64,000 nucleotides of DNA, from the NCBI GenBank assembly GCA_036924285.1, contig JAYKYS010000086.1, positions 1 through 64,000 of the forward strand, written 5' to 3'. A program made the translations under genes and the position numbers. The notes under the pieces were generated by a model that worked only from the letters and a program-made list of their open reading frames with translations, was not told the origin of the DNA and searched no databases. Source of the stretch: Asterella californica (Eukaryota > Streptophyta > Marchantiopsida > Marchantiales > Aytoniaceae). Positions 24,959-38,696 of this stretch are shown here, in pieces; the stretch's first letter is position 1, and every line of letters begins with the position of its first letter.

Positions 24959-25454
24959 TCAGCTTGTCAGGACGCCCAATAGCTCCTCATCTCTAAACAA
25001 AAAGTAACTACAACACAGCAGAGCATTTGTTGGAAACAGCTGCATAAAAGAAAGTAAGCAAATCTCTGCAGGCAGTGATGCGCAGGCTCTCACTCTTTGC
25101 CATCTAGTTTCAGCTGAGTGCCCCCATAGTCTGGGAGCAAAACTTTGTCCCCTTCTTTTACAGCAACAGGAATGACCTCGCCGTTGGTAAGTGTGCGCCT
25201 GCCTTGACCTGTTGCTATGACCTTGCCTTCGTTGTACTGCAGTTGATGCGCAATTACGTCAGCCAGCAATGAACACAAGGCCTTTCGCACCGCCCAACCG
25301 CCGGATGTGATCACTTCGATCTGTTGTCACCGGGGCAGCGCAGTACCTTGCTGGTGGCTGACTCTGGAAGCAGGATTCCTCCAACTGACTTGTTGGGGGC
25401 AGTCAGCTTCTCAACCAAGACCCTGTCCAACAGTGGTATCAACCGCTTGGACAT
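24959..25454 (-). CDS. Mitochondrial-type co-chaperonin Cpn10 (GroES/HSP10)
   Basis: Heptameric lid of the Cpn60 folding chamber, expected in the mitochondrial matrix. Three exons: exon 1 starts at 25454 ([20 protein letters not shown] and [16 protein letters not shown]), donor GTACTG. Exon 2 (about 25101-25238) starts after a CTGCAG acceptor with [14 protein letters not shown] and contains [20 protein letters not shown]. Exon 3 (24959-25007) gives [13 protein letters not shown] and TGA. The mobile-loop segment ([11 protein letters not shown]) and the KEGDxVLLPxYGG hairpin are diagnostic of Cpn10. Full length is about 100 residues, typical of the single-domain mitochondrial form rather than the tandem chloroplast Cpn20. 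It is head-to-head with the importin gene, 308 bp between starts. Confidence 0.92.
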
Positions 25455-25762
25455 GGCAGATTCTTTATGATTGGCGGCCAATCAAACAAACCACTATCTT
25501 GAGCAGGCCAAAACCACGCTGCGCTTTCAAGTTTCTGCATGTTGCTCATGACGGCGACGATTGATCTCCCTGTCTTGTGAAGAAGAGCGTCGAGGAAGAG
25601 GAATCAGCGCACAAGTCGACTTTGTGTGCAACCCGCAGTCAAACCGTTGGTGCCCCTCTGCGCAGCCTCACACTTGTCCGTCAATTCAATGCGTGCCTCG
25701 CCACGCAAGCAGTCGCACTAAGTCCTCCGCACCGCCAGACCACGTCGCAGCGATCGTCACGC

Positions 25763-28700
25763 ATGGACTTGAGCACTTTATGTACAGTTTTGCAAGGCTG
25801 CTTGAGTCCCGATTTAAGTACTCGCAAGACAGCTGAGCAAGAACTGAGCAAGGTACATATGTGCCTGGCAACTTGCCACTGCGAACAGCTGCATATCACG
25901 TGTAAGGCACCGAAACGGCGTACGACTGATCGACTGCGTCTAGCCGTTGGCAATTCGCAGCATTGACATGATCCACAGTGTACAATCGAGGGGTCGCATG
26001 TTGAACAGGTACAGCACGCGGACGGCAATCTGCCCAATCTGTTGAGGGTAGCAGTCGAGGATTCCTTGAACACAACCTGAGGCAGGTTGCAGCAATACAA
26101 ATAAAAAACATAGTCAAGAGGGGATGGGATCCTACAGGTCCGCATTGATCATCTTGTGCACTTTATATATTCTGCTGCATGGCACTACACGCTTTGAATA
26201 TTGAGTTGCTGCAGAAGGAGACAGTCCAATTCCTGCAGCAGACCGACAAGCCTTGCGTGAGAATCTGCTTGAAGGCCTTATCAGGCATACCTTCCCACCT
26301 GTGCATAACCAGGGGTAGCAGTGTCTCATGTGCAAGGCTAATGCTGGTTTGTCTATGTGCTGCTGTGACAATAAAGCATCTATTGTTGATTTGATGTATT
26401 TGCTTGCAGAGCTCCACATATTGTTCAAGTCCAACTGGGAGAATGTATGAAGAGCATTGTATATGTGGACTTCCCTGAACAATGGCCATCACTGCTACCA
26501 CAGCTGACACAGAATCTACACTCTCAGGTATGCTATTAGCTGTCACAGTAACAGCTGAAACTCTGACAGTACACAAAAGCACTCTGATGGGGGGGGGGTT
26601 TCATCAAAACCATATTGTCTTATACACATTGGGCTACAATGGTAGGGCTTTACAGTTTCCTTTTTCTGTAGGAACAGCAGCGCCTATATGGTGCGCTTTA
26701 TGCTCTACGCCTGATGACACGAAAGTATGAGTTTCGAGACGCTGAGGAGCGGGTTCCACTGGAGACAATCGTCCAAACCACCTTCCCCACTCTCTTACAA
26801 GTCTTTCAGGTACATTACCTGCAGTTGCAGACTATACAGCTCTTTGCATTGTCACTGCATACCTGGCCGCCAAGAATACCACGCATGCTGTGTGTCTGCA
26901 TGCTTAGCTTCACAAATTTGATTGCAATGCTGCCAGCAACTGCTTCTGCATTGCAATCTGTCTCCCTTGAAGTACCTGTATCAGTTTATCTTGTGGCTAA
27001 AGAGGGTTTGTGCTGGTTCTCCTTGTTGGTCAGTTTCTGTTGCTTGAAGTCCATCAAGTAGCGCTTTGCTCTTTCATGGCAGTCAAGCCACGTACATTGG
27101 CAAATACGGAGTACCACCGCCGACCTTGTGAGCCGCAACATCAGCCCAATGTTGAAAGCTGTGACCGCAGTCCCCTGTACACAGCTACAGTGTCCCTGTA
27201 ACACCTCTTATATCTGTATCAGCCTCATCTTGACAGCTGTACTTGCCTGTGGCTGTAGCCTGAATGGTTTGGGAGTGTCTGGCATTTGTCTGCAGGGGTT
27301 GCTACAATCAGGGTCACAGGCAGAGATTGTTGCCGAACTGCTGAAGCTGATCTGCAAAGCCTTCTGGTCTGCGACCTACATGGGCATCCCAGACATGCTG
27401 CTCCAACAAGACCAGTTTGTTGGCTGGATGACGTGTATACACACTCTCATGGACATGCCAGTACCTAAGGCGCGTCCTGTGATTTGATTGCAAGCTACAC
27501 ATCTGCCTGCTGGCAAAACAGCTGGTCAATATTACTGTATACAGCACTCAAAAACAGCTGAAACTATGCCTAAATGCCTCTACTGGGTGAGCACACCATG
27601 GCATGGCAGTCAGCGTCAAGCTCAGCAGGCAGTGTGATGTATTTGTGCGTTAGAACCAACTAGCCTGGAAATGACTAGCTGCACCTATGCACCTCATTTT
27701 GACTAGCAGAGGCCTAAGTGCGCAGCTCACTGTTACAACAATTGCGCACCACCCCTGTGTGCGCCCCCTCTGTGTGCACCAACTGTCATTGAATACGTAT
27801 AAACCTTTACTGCAGGAGGGTCAGCCTCAGGACCCTGATGCACGGGCAGCCTGGCCCTGGTGGAAAGCCAAGAAGTGGGTCCTGCACATCACCTACCGCC
27901 TGTTCAACCGCTATGGTGACCCCAAAGCTGGCAGAAGCGGGGCTGATGGTGATTTCATTGTGCTGTTTAGTCAGCAGTGCAGCCTCAAATTTTTGGAAGC
28001 ACACATGAAACTGATGGCATCATACTCACAGGTACGTCACGTGTCTGTACACATCCAAGGTCTGGGTAGATATTGCAGTCTTGGCACAGGCAATGCTCAG
28101 AAGCCTCGAGCATAGAGGCTCAGACTCAAATGCGCCCTCCAGCGTAGTGAAGTCCTGCTTTGCAGCAGTCACGTGCAAAAGTACCGTCACTGCTGCTGTG
28201 CACGCTGTGCCTTTTGCTTAGCATGGCTTGAAATGGCTAAGCAAAAGCCCATTCTGTTCCATGTTCCGGTCTGCTACATCAGCTGAAGTGTACCCTGTTG
28301 ATCCATCAGAAGTCATGCACTGCTGATTACAAATTTTTCTTGTGTTGTGTAGGGTGAGTGGCTTTCTCCTCGAGTGCTCAATCTGGCCCTGCAGTACCTT
28401 TCGCATGCCTTGACACTGTCGGCTACTTGGAAGCACATGAAGCAGCACACCAACAGCCTGCTCACCAGGTGTGTGCTGCCGCTGATGTGCTTCAACGATG
28501 AGGATGATGAGCTGTGGAGGGAAGACCCACAAGAGTATATCAGGAAGGTACCTCAAACTCTCCTCTTCCCCCCTCTTTCCTTAACCCCATGAAACTGCTC
28601 CAGGAACCTGCCTGCATGCTGTGTCTTGGCATCACAAAGCAACGTGGCTATTTTCCGAGGATTTGGAAGATTCAGGTCTCTGGATCAACAGTCTTGCTCA

Positions 28701-31700
28701 AGTCCGTCGAGGAAGCAATGAAGTTCTGGCTGATGTGGCATTCAGCACCTGAGATTACCCTCCGTGCCACAGTTTTTGGAGGGATCACAAGGTTTCTTGG
28801 GCTTTCCAGGGCTGACTGTGACAGGCCAAGCTATCCGATGGCCTCTTCATTCACAACAACGCTGATACCACAGACCATAGTTGGAAATGTGCTGGATGCA
28901 TGCTCTCTCACCTCAGCCACACCTTGCCACTTCCTCAGACTGTGCACATTGCCTGTTTTTTGGATTGACAAAGCGTTTATAATGCTTGCAGCAGCTAGTG
29001 CCCACCTTTTGCAGCGTTTAGTATGCTGTGTTGGCTCTCAGTACACAGAGCTACTGATCTGATGGACCTTCTGTGGTGCTGTCTGAGTTGCTGATATACT
29101 GCTGGTTTGGCATCACACCTCCTGAGGCATCAGATGCTTTGCTTGATGTTTCAACACCAAGCATTGGCTTGTTGCTGTCAGGGGTATGACATCATTGAAG
29201 ACATGTATAGTCCCAAGACATCAGCCACCAACTTTGTACATGAGCTATGCACCTGCCGCGCAAAAGAAAATCTGGCGCCGCTGCTACAGCTTGTGACATC
29301 AACTTTTGATGTGTTCTCGGTAAGAAGAGCCTATGCCTTCACTCTGCAATCATACTTTATCCTGATCCTGTTGTTGTCTTGTGATGCCGAGCTTAAGCTT
29401 GTGGCCATGATGTCAGGCATTACCGTGCAGCGCCAGTCATACACTTGTGCCGGTGTGTATTGTCTGTGCAACACACACATTGCTTGCACATATGCACTGT
29501 GTCTTGCCTGTGCATTGGGTCAACAGGGTCAATGCACATGGTGCTCAGATTAAAATGCGTTATGTGCACCGACATGCTAGTCTCACTGGACTATCGAGCA
29601 GTCAAGTTTTGCTTTGATGTGCTGGGCTGTGGCACTGACACAGCAGTCATCCTGAATTGTGATAACGCCCTTTCATGCTGCCTTTACTGTAAGATGCACA
29701 TGACTGATTGCGACATAGGACATGTGTTGTGGCTTTGCAGCTGCAGTGTATTTGGACGTTTTCTGTTGTACCATACACATTCAGACAACACTAAGTATGT
29801 TGTTTATCTGCAAACAACTGTACCATGTATGTGGCCATGAGAGACAGTCATGGCATGCAGGCTGCTCAGCGTCAGGGCACAGTCTCACAGGAGATTGCGC
29901 GTCAGACCGATGGAGTCCTGCTAGCAGTGGGATCCCTCTCCAGTGTCCTCAAGAAAAAGGTCAGCTCCCAGGCTACTGCCAAGCACAAATCACCTCTGTG
30001 TCATTTCCTGTTCTGCATATCCAGCCATGCTGCAGCTTTGGCTTGTTGCTTATTACTACAAGTGTCGCGCTGTGCATGGGGCCACTGCACAGCAGCAGGT
30101 TGGAAGACCTGTACTGTTATGCAATGCTGTTTCCATGGATGTCTATGGGCCTGCTTGTGAGTCAGAGGCAGCCCTCCACACTGCTGCATGAACGCAATTG
30201 GATTAATAGCTGTTTAGATTTGTTTCTGTGAATTTGTGCTTTCTCTAGTCAGATCGCTGAGCTGCTGTGGCTCTCAGGCGCGTGAATCAACAGCCCCATG
30301 GGTTAGCTGGCTGCTGGTGCTCACGCCAAGGCTGCAGCTGTTGATAGTGGGCTGTGCAACACCTACAGGCAGGAGATATGTCCGTTTGGGGGATGCTAGA
30401 CCCAGCTACACTACCTGACCACTTGCAGTGCAGATAGGCCGATGCTTTGCAAGGTTTTACACCAGCTGCCATAGGGCACAACAACTTCAGTCACAATCGA
30501 TAACTGTCTGATGGGTTCTGATACCATAGCTTCTGGCGTGTGACTCACACATGGCCTGTACAGATGAGAACCAAGGCAGGCTGAAGTGGTTCCTTTCTGC
30601 TTGCGCTTGCAGGCGCCCTACAAGAATCAACTGGAGGGGCTGCTGCTGAATCATGTGATGCCCTGCTTTGATAGCCCCTACGGCTACCTGCGGGCCAAGG
30701 CCTGCTGGGTAGCAGGGCAGTATGCAGACATCGAGTTCCAAGATGGTCAAGGCTGCGGACCTGTTTTTGGTAGCCTCTTCCAGAAAGTAGTCAATGCCTT
30801 TCAAGATCCTGACCTGCCAGTGAGTATAGCACAGCCCTCCCCCCCGCCTCCCCGCTGGTGATCCCGTCCCCTCGTCCCCTCCCCCAGCCCCCCACCCTTT
30901 GCAGTTGATGCTCTTGCCTACCTTCCAAAAGTGTCAGCATGGCATCTTTGCTCATCTCTTGCAAGGCAGCTGTGTGTTCACATATGCATGCTAGCTTGTG
31001 AGTACTAGCTTATGCCGTTGCTCTGGTGTGGTGGCTGCAGCTCATAATTTTTGGTGTGGTTGCTTGTGTGGGCGATTGCCGACTTCCTGGTCAGCTTGAG
31101 TGTCAGAGCACTCACATAAACTTAGCTGACTTGCATGCCGCTTGTGTGCAGTATGGCAGCTGAGCTGCAGCCGTACGCCTGCCATGAGCGTGCATGTTGT
31201 GTGTTGCATCTCCATGCAGCACTTTTGCCCACATTAAATGTTCTGCAGCCTATCTATGCTTGGAGCATGGCGCGGCTTGCTGCATCTGGCTGTGCTGCAG
31301 TTGAGTTCATCGGCAGTCAGGCTGCAGCCTATCTGGACACAACGTTCTATACTGTGTGGTGTACGCTGCATCTCTCCAAGCTGCAATTATGTACATTGGC
31401 TGTCACAATGCAGTTGATGTCATCAAGCCATGTCTGAAGCATGGGCATTGCTGTTGTTGCAGGTGCGGGTGGACGCTGTGGTAGCGCTGCGAAGCTTCAT
31501 AGATGCCTTTGACACAGACGGCCTGCAACAAGTGAAGCCCCTCATACCACAGCTACTGGATGTCTTCTTCCAGCTCATGCAAGAGGTGAAATCCTTTATG
31601 CTGATTTATGCTGTCTTTTGCAAATGTTGCTTGGAATGCAAATGACAGCGCTCTCTAATGTCCTCCAAAAGGCACTTTGTATTCTGCCTAGCATAGCCCA

Positions 31701-34700
31701 TTTGTTGGCTTTCATCAACAACAACACACCCCCCCCCCCCCCTTTTCGCCCCCCTGCCCTCCTACCCCTAACATTGGTCATCAATGAAGCACGTGCTTTG
31801 ACGCTGGGCTCAACACCCACTGTATGCTGGGCAATGCATGGTCCCTAGCACCAACATCACTTGCCTGTGCTAATACCTCAATCTTCTTACTTTAACATGT
31901 ACGATCTAATGATTGAGAGGAGCTTGCGGTCAGATCAAGCCCCCTTTAGCATAGGCCATTCAAAATGGATTACAGAGGCTTGTTGATGTTTTCATGCTTT
32001 CCCTTTATTGTACTTGGTGCTGACTAGTGATGTTGCATAAACAGTGATTGTGAGGGCGTTCTGTGTCGGCTGCAAAGCTGATCATCAAGCACATGATTTG
32101 ACGCTGGACTCTACACCCATTGCATGCTGGGCAATGCATGGTCCCTAGCATCACAATCACTTCCCTCTGCTCATACCTCATTCTTGTTGCTTTTCCCATG
32201 TGTGTTCCTATGGTCGAGAGGAGCTTGCGGTCAGACGAGCCCCCTATAGCATAGGCTATTCAAAAGGCAATACAGAGGGTTGTTGTTGTTCTTATGGTCC
32301 CTGTCTTGTACTTGGTGCTGACTAGTGATGTTGCATGACCTGTGCTGTGCGGTGGCTTCAGGTGGAAAACGAGGACCTCATCTTCACCCTGGAGACTCTG
32401 GTGGAGAGGTTTGATGAGGAGATGGCTCCCTATGCTGTGGGCCTGACCCAGCACCTGGCTGCAGCCTTCTGGAGAATGCAGGTACCTCTTTTTCACCTTC
32501 GTAAGACTGCTTGTCTGGTGCCAGCTCTGAATCCAGCTTGTCTCAAGCTGTGTGAGGCTTGAGTATCTTTGAGCCTACCATATGCAATGAATCAAGTCAC
32601 CTCCGTCCCACAACTCCACAGACAATTCCGGGATATTTACCTCTATGTGACTGTGACTGCCTATGTTTCTCAGTTTGACAAAGAGGCTCAGCTGGTGATA
32701 GATCTGGGCAGCTTACTGAGGCTCCTCTTGTCAAGAGGGAACTTCAGTCAGTGTTCATGTTTCACCTCTTGACAGCTTGACATCAGACGCCAAGTGTACG
32801 AAATTCACATGTACGAAATTCAGGGAGTCTCTGAGTTAAAAGGATCTCAGGACAGTCCCAAGAGCTTGTCTTTGTGGTGCCCATCAGCAGCAAATGTGAC
32901 TTGACCTTGTGCAGATGCTCCAGCCCCATGCAAGGCGGTCTATGAGACACCCTGCATTGCCTTCCACTGGCATGCGTCAAGCATGCCTATATCAACATAG
33001 AAATTGTTTGGCGACCAGACTCCTTCTTTAAGCTATGCCTTTTGTGGCTATCAGGGATCAGATGAAGCAGAAGATGATGAGGACATTGGAGCGCTGGCAG
33101 CCTTTGGCTGCCTGAGAGCCCTCAGCACTGTGCTGGAGAGCGTCAGCAGGCTCCCTCACATGTTCCCCCAGCTGGAGGAAATTCTCTTCCCCATCATGCA
33201 AGCCATGTGCAGCGAGGATGGACAGGATGTGTTTGAGGAGATTCTTGAGATGATCGCCTACTTCACCTACTTTTCACCAGAGGTGAATAGCAGAGCTGAC
33301 TGCAGATGGCATCCAATCTGACAATACATCATCTCCATGCAGCTTTGCTTAAGTGCGCACGCGCTGCTGTTAAGGCCATCAAAGCCTCCTGCTTCTCTGC
33401 TTCTGCAGCTACTTGTGCTCTTGCTGCCTAAAAGTATTAGCACCCCTGCACACCCTCTCACGCCAACTCCTTACCCCATATGACAACACTTCTACACAGT
33501 GCATGCACAAGGGTGTGCACTGCAAGCTCACCACACTGCAGCACCCTGTGCCGAGGGTGACTTGCAGCTCTCTGGCGTTCAAGCCTCCATGTCTGACAGC
33601 TGATGAGCTGGACGTCCTGTCAGCATAGGGTGCTGCAGTATGATGAGCTTGCAGTGCATGCCTTTGTGCACGCACTGTACGGAAGTGCTTGCGTATGGGC
33701 TGTGGAGCTGGTGTGGGTGAGTGGCATACGGATGCTGCTAGGCAGCAACAAGCAACAACAGCTGCAGAGGCAGAGAAGCAAGTGGCTTTGACGGCATTAG
33801 CAACTGTGCATGCTCAATTGTACAGAGTGTCACCTGAAGTAACGCTGCACATGCACTGTCAGCTCCACAAATGTGCATTGCCAGCGTGTCCTGAGGCCAA
33901 GTTCCCCAATTTGGCCTCAGAGCTGATGCAGTTTGGGAAATGTACCAAAGGACAATATTGCTTTTTATGCACCCAGTTCACTGTTGCTGTGTTTTATGTG
34001 TGACAAGGCTGACCAGTATGCTCTGCCCTATGAATCTTTGGTCCCTGGCAAAGGTAGTACAGTACCTGCCTAAGAGATGATCTATCTCAGGCCGCGTGCA
34101 AAATTTATGATCAAGCAGTCTTCATGCATCCTGCAAATCCAACAAGTCAGCCTATTCAGGGATTTCCATGTTTGCACTGCTATGGTGTTTCCGCCAGTGT
34201 ATGTTGACACCTCTTTCACAAGCACCAAGCTGAACAGACTAATCTAATCAGCTCTCAGCTTGCCTTGGGCAGAGCACAAACACAAAGCACATCCAAACAC
34301 TCAATGCTGCTTGCAAACACAGCATTTGACCTGCTCATGCCTGGCTCATTGTAAACCAGAGAACAGATGGGATGTCATTGTTCGGATGACTGTTTGTCTC
34401 ACTGCAGACAGACTTTCATCACTTGCTTTTCTTGTCATGCTTGACAGTCACCCCTTGACGTTCTGATGCAGATTTCGCCGCGCATGTGGAGTCTATGGCC
34501 TCTGCTGTACAAGGCCTTCAATGAGTGGGCCATGGAGTACCTAGACAACATCCTGGTGCCCCTCAACAACTTCATCTCCAAGGGCACCGAGGTCTTCCTA
34601 GCTTGCAAGAGCCCTGACTACCTTGCACAGGTGTTGCTCGCGATTCAAGCATAGCAAGTTCTTTTTTATTTTCCCAACACTGCAACAGTCCATACATTGT

Positions 34701-34820
34701 GAGGGATAGCACTGTGTCTGGTAGGGTGTACACAGCCAGAGCATGTACTGGTGGCTTTATGCTAGAGCAGACACGGTAGCACATGCCGGCACCTCACAGC
34801 TTGCAGCCATTGAGCAGCAC

Positions 34821-34859
<39 letters not shown>

Positions 34860-37800
34860 CAGAGGGTCCACAGCATTGCTAACACTCTTGCCTGACAGTG
34901 TCGCAAGCATACAACCAAAGGCTGCAACATTAGAGTGTGGTGCAGCATGCCAGTGACAGTCTGATGCAATGCGAGTTTGACAATGCTGCTGATTTCAGGC
35001 CAGTGAGATGGCCTGCAAGACTCTGCAGAATGAGGACCTTGGTGAAGATGAGATCCAGCCGGCCCCAAAGCTGTTGGAAGTCATTCTGCAAAACTGTAGA
35101 GGCCGCGTGGATGACTACCTGCCTCTCTACATGCAGGCAAGCACTTGATCACCTGCAACTGCAATATTAGCGCTCACTGTATTATGACAAGGTGTCACAC
35201 ACTGCGTCACCAAATGAGGTTCAACCAGTGGTCCACAGTGTCCAGTCCAGGATTTGCTGTGCTCTTTGTAGTTGTCAAACTTTCTGTACTGCCTGGCACA
35301 GTGTGCATGTACCATTGCAGTGTTGCTCTGAAGTCTGCATGCCAATCTGTCCCTCATCGGACCAACTTTATGCAAAGATACAGCAGTGAATGTGATGGTG
35401 CGCCAGGCACCTTTGCTGAGCATGTTGGCGGCCCACTTCGTGATTGCTACCAACAGTAAGTCCTCGTTATGCATGATCATCAGCAATGACCGGCATGCTG
35501 CTTACCCCTGGGGGTTGGGCACTAGCCCTGTGGTGTGTGCTGTCCGTCGCCTGAAGCTTGCACGTTGCATGTTGTGTAGCCTACACAGGAGCATCGACCA
35601 ACAACTTATTGTATGCTGTGTCAGCATAAGCAAAAGCTGAAGCTGCTTGACAAGTTGTGCTCGACAAGCGGCTGCAACTGCCTTGCTGCCCGTCAGGTAG
35701 GACAGTGTTGTTTGACAACACATGACAATTCATAGCAGGCCGTCCTTATAGGAACGCTTACACGTCACAGGCATTGTTTGCAGTCAACCTGCATATTATT
35801 CTGCTTCTTCACTGGTGCTTCTGTCTGAGCTGCAGTGGGTGTGGCAAAAGCTGCCGCACGCAAAGGAACGGCGTACTAAAGACTTGCTCATCAGCGTCAT
35901 AGCTTCAGCCCTGTACTACAACAACACACTGACCATCTCGCTCCTTCAGCAACAGAACCAGCTGCCCGTCTTCTTGACGACTTGGGGCAAGGTCCGCCCT
36001 GGGCTCTGCCCTTGCACTGAGCTTGCTTGCTGTGCTGTCCTGTCCTGCATGTTGTAATGTGGCCAAGCTAGTGTGCCATTCTGCTGTGCACACCTGGTGT
36101 GTTGATGTTAACCATGTTGGTATGGAGTGAGTGGGTATCTTAAAGGATGTTCAGCTGAATGCAAGGATGTTAAGCTGAATGCAACGCTCAGGTACTCAAG
36201 CTTACTAACAGCAAGGTTGTCAGGTTCCTCTGACGCTCACCGTTTCTCTGAAAGTTGCCGTCAGTCTTGCTGGCAGTTGCCACTCATGGCCTGCCAGCAG
36301 CACATAGGGCAACAGCAAACCTGGCTGGCACAACACAGCTGGATATCTGGTGCAAGCATTGCAGATTTGTGTTGATTTGCAGCTGATGCTCCTACACCCA
36401 GCAGTGCAGGCTTTGCTGCACACACCACAGCAAAAGATCACAGTCCTAGCCAACACCCTGTAGCACCTTTCAGGCTGCTGCTTGCAGATGATCTTTGCCA
36501 GCAAGAGCGGTGGCAACCCGCAACACTTCCGTCAAATGTATGACAAGAAGGTCAATCTGTTGGGTCTCATCTCCTTGATAACTCTACCAGAGGAGGCTAC
36601 GCCCCCACCTGTTCAAACCGCCTGGCCCCAGCTCATGGCTGGCACCATGCGCTTGCTTACCACTCTGAAAGAGAAGCAGGTTAGCCCCCCTGGACAGTGC
36701 CCCCCCATGTACGTTAGTCATGCATGCACTATATCTGCATCAGATCCCAACAATTGTTCAGCAGGTGCTGACAACAACTACATCAGAGTCATACTCACCT
36801 CAACACAACAGGAAGGATCGAAATGTGGAATGGGCTTCAACACACTGGCTTGTGCATGCAGAACGAGAACGCTCACTTGATTGCTGGAAGTGGAAAGGAT
36901 GATGAAAGTGAGGTAGCAGAGTCTGGTCCAGATGATGATGGTGATGTCCCTGAGCTGGAAGATGATGAAGATGAGGAGGTAGATGATGCATATATGCAGC
37001 AGCTGGCTAGAGAAGCTAGGAAGCTGAAGGTGCTTTCTTTTGGCTTGACGTGCCATTGCTCAGCGCTACATCTGTCAAGACATGTGCTGAATTTGCTATT
37101 TGGGTTGAAGATTGCAGTATGGCAGCAGATCATGTTTTTATACTTGTGCTTGCTTATTGGTCCATTGGAGTTTCTTTTGGCACCCAAGTAATTGCCTTTT
37201 GCTTCCTTGAGCTGCTCAAGTGCCATTAGGGTAATTTGTGCTTGTTTGATTGTGCGGCAGTGCTTGTTTGATTGTGCGGCAGTGGTATAGCTTCATAGAA
37301 GGATACGTGCATCCACTTTGTGACCATCCTTTGGGTCCACACACTAACACTAAGCGGATGTAACTTAGTAAGCACTGGCATCCGCTTACGTTTGCAGCGT
37401 GAATAGTCTGTGCAAACCCTGCCTGTTGCTACCATCCCTGCTGTTTGTGTCTAACAGTCTTGAACCTTGCCAACTGTCAGGGTGAGCGGCATGCTGAGGA
37501 GGAGTCCTCTGAAGATGAATGGAGCGATGCAGAGGATACAGATACACCAATAGATAGTGTAGACCCATTTGTAGTTTTTGCAGATACCGTCAGGCAGCTT
37601 CAAACATCTGCCTCTCCACGCTTTCAGGTGCTTTGTTTTGACATGTGCTTGCTGTGCACGCTGAGCAAAAGGCTGTTTTTGATGAGCATGTTGAACATCT
37701 GGTTTCATACCTGAACGTGGCGCTCCTGATCATTATTGTCCCTGCTTGTTGAACAACCATTGAAGTATTTCTTATGTATGCAGGCATTGACTCATGGCAT

Positions 37801-37867
37801 GGATGCAGCAACACAGACAGCCTTGCATGGTATCATGCAGTATGGTGACAATGCTAAGCATTCATGA
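25763..37867 (+). CDS. Importin-beta family nuclear transport receptor, importin-7/8 (SAD2) type
   Basis: Karyopherin that carries proteins through nuclear pores under Ran-GTP control; plant SAD2 is the counterpart of importin-7/8. More than 20 exons over 12.1 kb. Start at 25763 ([18 protein letters not shown]), then the importin N-terminal repeat ([17 protein letters not shown] near 26080; [33 protein letters not shown]). Family blocks in order include [20 protein letters not shown] (27.85 kb), [15 protein letters not shown] (28.5 kb), [20 protein letters not shown] (30.7 kb), [16 protein letters not shown] (31.46 kb), [16 protein letters not shown] (32.4 kb), [17 protein letters not shown] (33.2 kb), [20 protein letters not shown] (35.06 kb) and [13 protein letters not shown] (36.55 kb). 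An acidic stretch ([19 protein letters not shown], 36.93 kb) corresponds to the acidic loop near the C-terminus, and the last exon gives [16 protein letters not shown] and TGA at 37865. One intron uses a GC donor. Several introns hold simple repeats or tandem duplications. Confidence 0.9.
26285..26409 (+). other. GC-AG intron in the importin gene
   Basis: The exon ending LLEGLIR stops at 26284 and is followed by GCATAC rather than GT. The acceptor TTGCAG ends at 26409. Joining in phase 2 gives [10 protein letters not shown], which matches the importin-7/8 pattern across this point, so the GC donor is needed for the correct protein. Confidence 0.7.
31727..31742 (+). repeat. Poly-C tract in an importin intron
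   Basis: Run of C residues just after ACACA and before TTTTCG. Length is likely variable or poorly sequenced. Confidence 0.8.
31785..32337. repeat. Imperfect tandem duplication, period about 300 bp, inside an importin intron
   Basis: A block of about 250 bp starting near TTTGACGCTGG (31798) recurs near 32098 with scattered substitutions. Both copies share GGGCAATGCATGGTCCCTAG, AGGAGCTTGCGGTCAGA and GACTAGTGATGTTGCAT. No coding content. Confidence 0.8.
34823..34858 (+). repeat. (CTG)n microsatellite, about 12 units, intronic
   Basis: Uninterrupted TGC/CTG trinucleotide run within an importin intron between the exons near 34.6 kb and 35.0 kb. Confidence 0.9.
37239..37282 (+). repeat. 22-bp perfect tandem duplication in an importin intron
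   Basis: The unit beginning TGCTTGTTTGATTGTG occurs twice back to back (37239-37260 and 37261-37282). Confidence 0.85.
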
Positions 37868-38696
37868 TAGTGATGAAAGCATGTACACATACTAATCATA
37901 CGCAGTGCTTGACATAGATATAATATTTAGGCTTATTGGTCCCAAGGGTATGTTGACCCAGACAAGGCCAACAAGCTCTTGCATTGTTGATTGCAGTGCT
38001 GGTGCCGAGTTGTCCGTTCAATGATGATAAGGCAACTGCCATATTGTACAATGTCACAAGTACATGCTATGATATCACATTATACATGCCATGGTATCGA
38101 ATTCACGCACAAGCAAAGCTAGCAAGTAAATTGTGAGGTAAACTCAGCAAGGTTGGTTGTACCAGAGTACACTACAAGGTAGTGACCGTGGTCGAGCTAT
38201 ACAGAGCTTCTCCCTGTGTATTGTAAGCATATCACAGTGAACAAACAACACAAATCCATCCCAAAGAAATGTGTGTTCCAGGCCAGATGCAAGATTCGTG
38301 CAGCACAGCTTTCCCGGGAACGCTCTACAAGCGTCTTAGCGATGAGGTGTCGTGTCAATACGTCCTGTCGTCCTATCCTTCACGTCCTGTCGACCTGTCG
38401 GAGGTTCAAAACCTCTTTGTCTTTGCCTGACAGCCGTCGCAAAGGATCTTCAACATTGTTTCTCCACAAGGAGGCCATAGCTTGCAATTGTAAGCTGTCA
38501 GCCATCCTGCCAGTATATACTGGCCTCCAGGTTTCGCAGTTATGGCTGCGCTAGCAGGACTGCTGCTCCAGTCGTGATTTGGGAACAGTCTCTTTAACGC
38601 CACTGCAGTCCAAGTTCAGCTCGTGTTACTTGTTGGTTATTCGAAATCAAGAGGGTTTTGTGTTTTATTGCGCAACAAAAGCAGCGTGCACTAGTG
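37868..38696. other. Intergenic space
   Basis: Between the importin stop and the end of the next minus-strand coding exon. No supported gene. Contains short AT-rich and GTCCTGTCG-type microrepeats near 38350-38400. Confidence 0.45.
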
